Origin: an uncultured Acidobacteriia bacterium
GTDB lineage: Bacteria > Acidobacteriota > Terriglobia > Bryobacterales > Bryobacteraceae
Assembly: GCA_903909435.1 (NCBI GenBank)
Contig: CAIVVT010000212.1
Location: forward strand, 1 to 46,780
Direction: 5' to 3'
Length of the DNA: 46,780 bases
Part shown: positions 45,654 through 46,780 of the stretch, piece after piece
Numbering within the stretch: position 1 is the stretch's first letter
Layout of the letters: each line of letters starts with the position of its first letter
Made by a program: the position numbers and the translations under genes
Notes under the pieces: model-generated
Database searches by the model: none
Told to the model about the DNA's origin: nothing
The model's input: only the letters and a program-made list of their open reading frames with translations

Positions 45654-46780
45654 ATGTGTTTCCGTAGACAGCTCAGCGTTTTTCTGGTTTGCCTGTTTGC
45701 GCTAGCCGCCGTGGCTTGCGGTCCCACCGGCGAACACGAGCCGTCCTTTGGGGAGGCCTGGGTTGCCCCCGCCTCGTTGCAGCTTCGCCAGGAACTCTCC
45801 CTGCACTCAGCGGTGACGGCCGTGCTCAAGCACGGGGAGCGCGTGGATCTGCTGGCCCGCCGGCGGCGCTTTCTCAAGATCCGCGCCGCGAACGGCGCCG
45901 AGGGTTGGACCGATTCGCGGCTCTTGTTCTCCGCCGAAGCACGGGAACGGTTCGAAGACCTGCAAGAGCGCGCCACGGCCGCCCCTGCGATGGGCCAGGC
46001 GACCGTGTTGGATACGATGACCGTCCATACCGCCCCTTATCGCCAGGCTCCTGCGCTGTTTCAACTCGCGCCTAAAACGAGTGTCGAGATCATCGCGCAC
46101 CAGCGGGTTGAGCGTGTGCCTTGGGATCCGCCGGCGCTGCTCGAAGAAATGACGCGCCGGCCCAAGGCCGCGAAAAAGAAGAAAGATGCGGACAAATCGC
46201 CTCCGAAAGTCGCGCCGCCGCCACCGGGCCCACCGCCGGCCGTCCCCGATGACTGGCTGCTGATTTCAGGTTACTTACAGGACCATTTGCCGGGAGAGAA
46301 GCCCAATCAGCCGCCGCCCTCTCCCCCCGTGTTGGACGATTGGGCGCTGGTGCGCCTGCCGGGCGGACAGGCTGGTTGGGTACTCGACCGCATGTTGTAT
46401 CTCTCAATCCCGGACGAAGTGATTCAGTATGCCGAGCGGGCGCGCATCGTCGCCTATTTCGATTTGGGCTCCGTCCGCGACGGAGACAAGCGGAAGACGG
46501 TGTGGCTGTGGGCATCACAATCCTCCTCGGCACGGAATCTTGAGTTCGATTCGCTGCGCATCTTCACCTGGAGCGTGCGCCGCCACCACTACGAGACCTC
46601 CTGGATCGAGCACGGAGTCCAGGGCGCCGGCCCGGTCGTACTAATGCACCAGGGGCCGTCGATCTCCGGGTTCCACACCTTCGCGGTGGAGAAGGATGGA
46701 CGGGTGATGCGCCGCGAGTACACGCTGCAGAACTACCGGGCGCGCATCGCCAAACGGGTCGCCGAACAGCCGCCGGCACC
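45654..46780 (+). CDS. Lipoprotein with SH3-like segments, partial (runs off the window)
   Basis: Starts at ATG 45654 and stays open to the last base (about 375 codons seen), so the C terminus is missing. The signal ends in a lipobox (LAAVAC, Cys about 22), which predicts an inner- or outer-membrane lipoprotein. An SH3-like segment follows: AVTAVLKHGERVDLLARRRRFLKIRAANGAEGWTDSRLL. A second appears around TVHTAPYRQAPALFQLAPKTSVEIIAHQ. A Lys- and Pro-rich low-complexity linker separates it from a beta-rich part with YLQDHLP and GWVLDRMLYL. Function unknown; it may bind cell wall. Confidence 0.82.
   Translation, partial: MCFRRQLSVFLVCLFALAAVACGPTGEHEPSFGEAWVAPASLQLRQELSLHSAVTAVLKHGERVDLLARRRRFLKIRAANGAEGWTDSRLLFSAEARERFEDLQERATAAPAMGQATVLDTMTVHTAPYRQAPALFQLAPKTSVEIIAHQRVERVPWDPPALLEEMTRRPKAAKKKKDADKSPPKVAPPPPGPPPAVPDDWLLISGYLQDHLPGEKPNQPPPSPPVLDDWALVRLPGGQAGWVLDRMLYLSIPDEVIQYAERARIVAYFDLGSVRDGDKRKTVWLWASQSSSARNLEFDSLRIFTWSVRRHHYETSWIEHGVQGAGPVVLMHQGPSISGFHTFAVEKDGRVMRREYTLQNYRARIAKRVAEQPPA

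Overview
This looks like a chromosomal segment of a GC-rich, Gram-negative, motile bacterium, most probably an Acidobacteriota member of the Bryobacterales/Solibacter type. That placement is inferred from tandem VWFA-related secreted proteins, Kdo (LPS core) genes, an exosortase/EpsI pair, and many Tat- or Sec-exported sugar enzymes of the kind common in that group. I see no rRNA, tRNA, CRISPR array, insertion sequence, integrase or phage gene, and no abrupt change in base composition. The content is largely core genome.

Layout. 0-3.4 kb: a membrane glycosyltransferase (-) whose start overlaps that of a divergent polytopic membrane transferase (+), then a small membrane protein. 3.4-6.3 kb: hrcA-grpE-dnaJ heat-shock genes (no dnaK). 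6.4-14.7 kb: a tightly packed minus-strand run read rlmB, ggt, a TIM-barrel isomerase, asnS, rocF (arginase), ddl, and a C-terminal processing protease; most junctions overlap by 1-4 bp. 14.8-17.2 kb: a MerR regulator, then flbD-motA-motB behind a sigma-28-type promoter. 17.2-21.9 kb (-): exosortase-epsI, two exported TPR-like proteins, rnc. 22.4-24.6 kb: fliW-csrA and flagellin, with a GGA-rich flagellin leader and a strong intrinsic terminator. 24.7-30.0 kb: ilvD, a DUF6544-like protein, a secreted PQQ-type beta-propeller, a DinB-family protein and a membrane protein. 30.2-34.6 kb (-): two VWFA-related proteins, two small conserved proteins, then rplU-rpmA-obgE. 34.7-38.4 kb (+): kdsB-pyrG-kdsA overlapping operon and a lone type IV pilin-like protein. 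38.5-43 kb: a YjhG/YagF-type sugar-acid dehydratase divergent from a Tat-exported Gfo/Idh/MocA oxidoreductase and a Tat-exported sugar isomerase. 43-46.8 kb: coaD, a class I aminotransferase, mannose-6-phosphate isomerase, and a lipoprotein with SH3-like segments that runs off the end.

How they work together. Two small flagellar islands (stator genes and the FliW/CsrA/flagellin switch) flank a minus-strand block. The flagellin leader carries several GGA motifs, one in the ribosome-binding site, next to its own csrA and fliW genes, which suggests FliW-CsrA control of flagellin translation. kdsB, pyrG and kdsA couple CTP supply to CMP-Kdo synthesis. I did not find a clearly new multi-gene system. 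The points most worth checking are the flagellar promoters and leader, the exosortase pair without a visible substrate, the 29-bp divergent gap in the sugar-acid cluster, and a few uncharacterised small or exported proteins.
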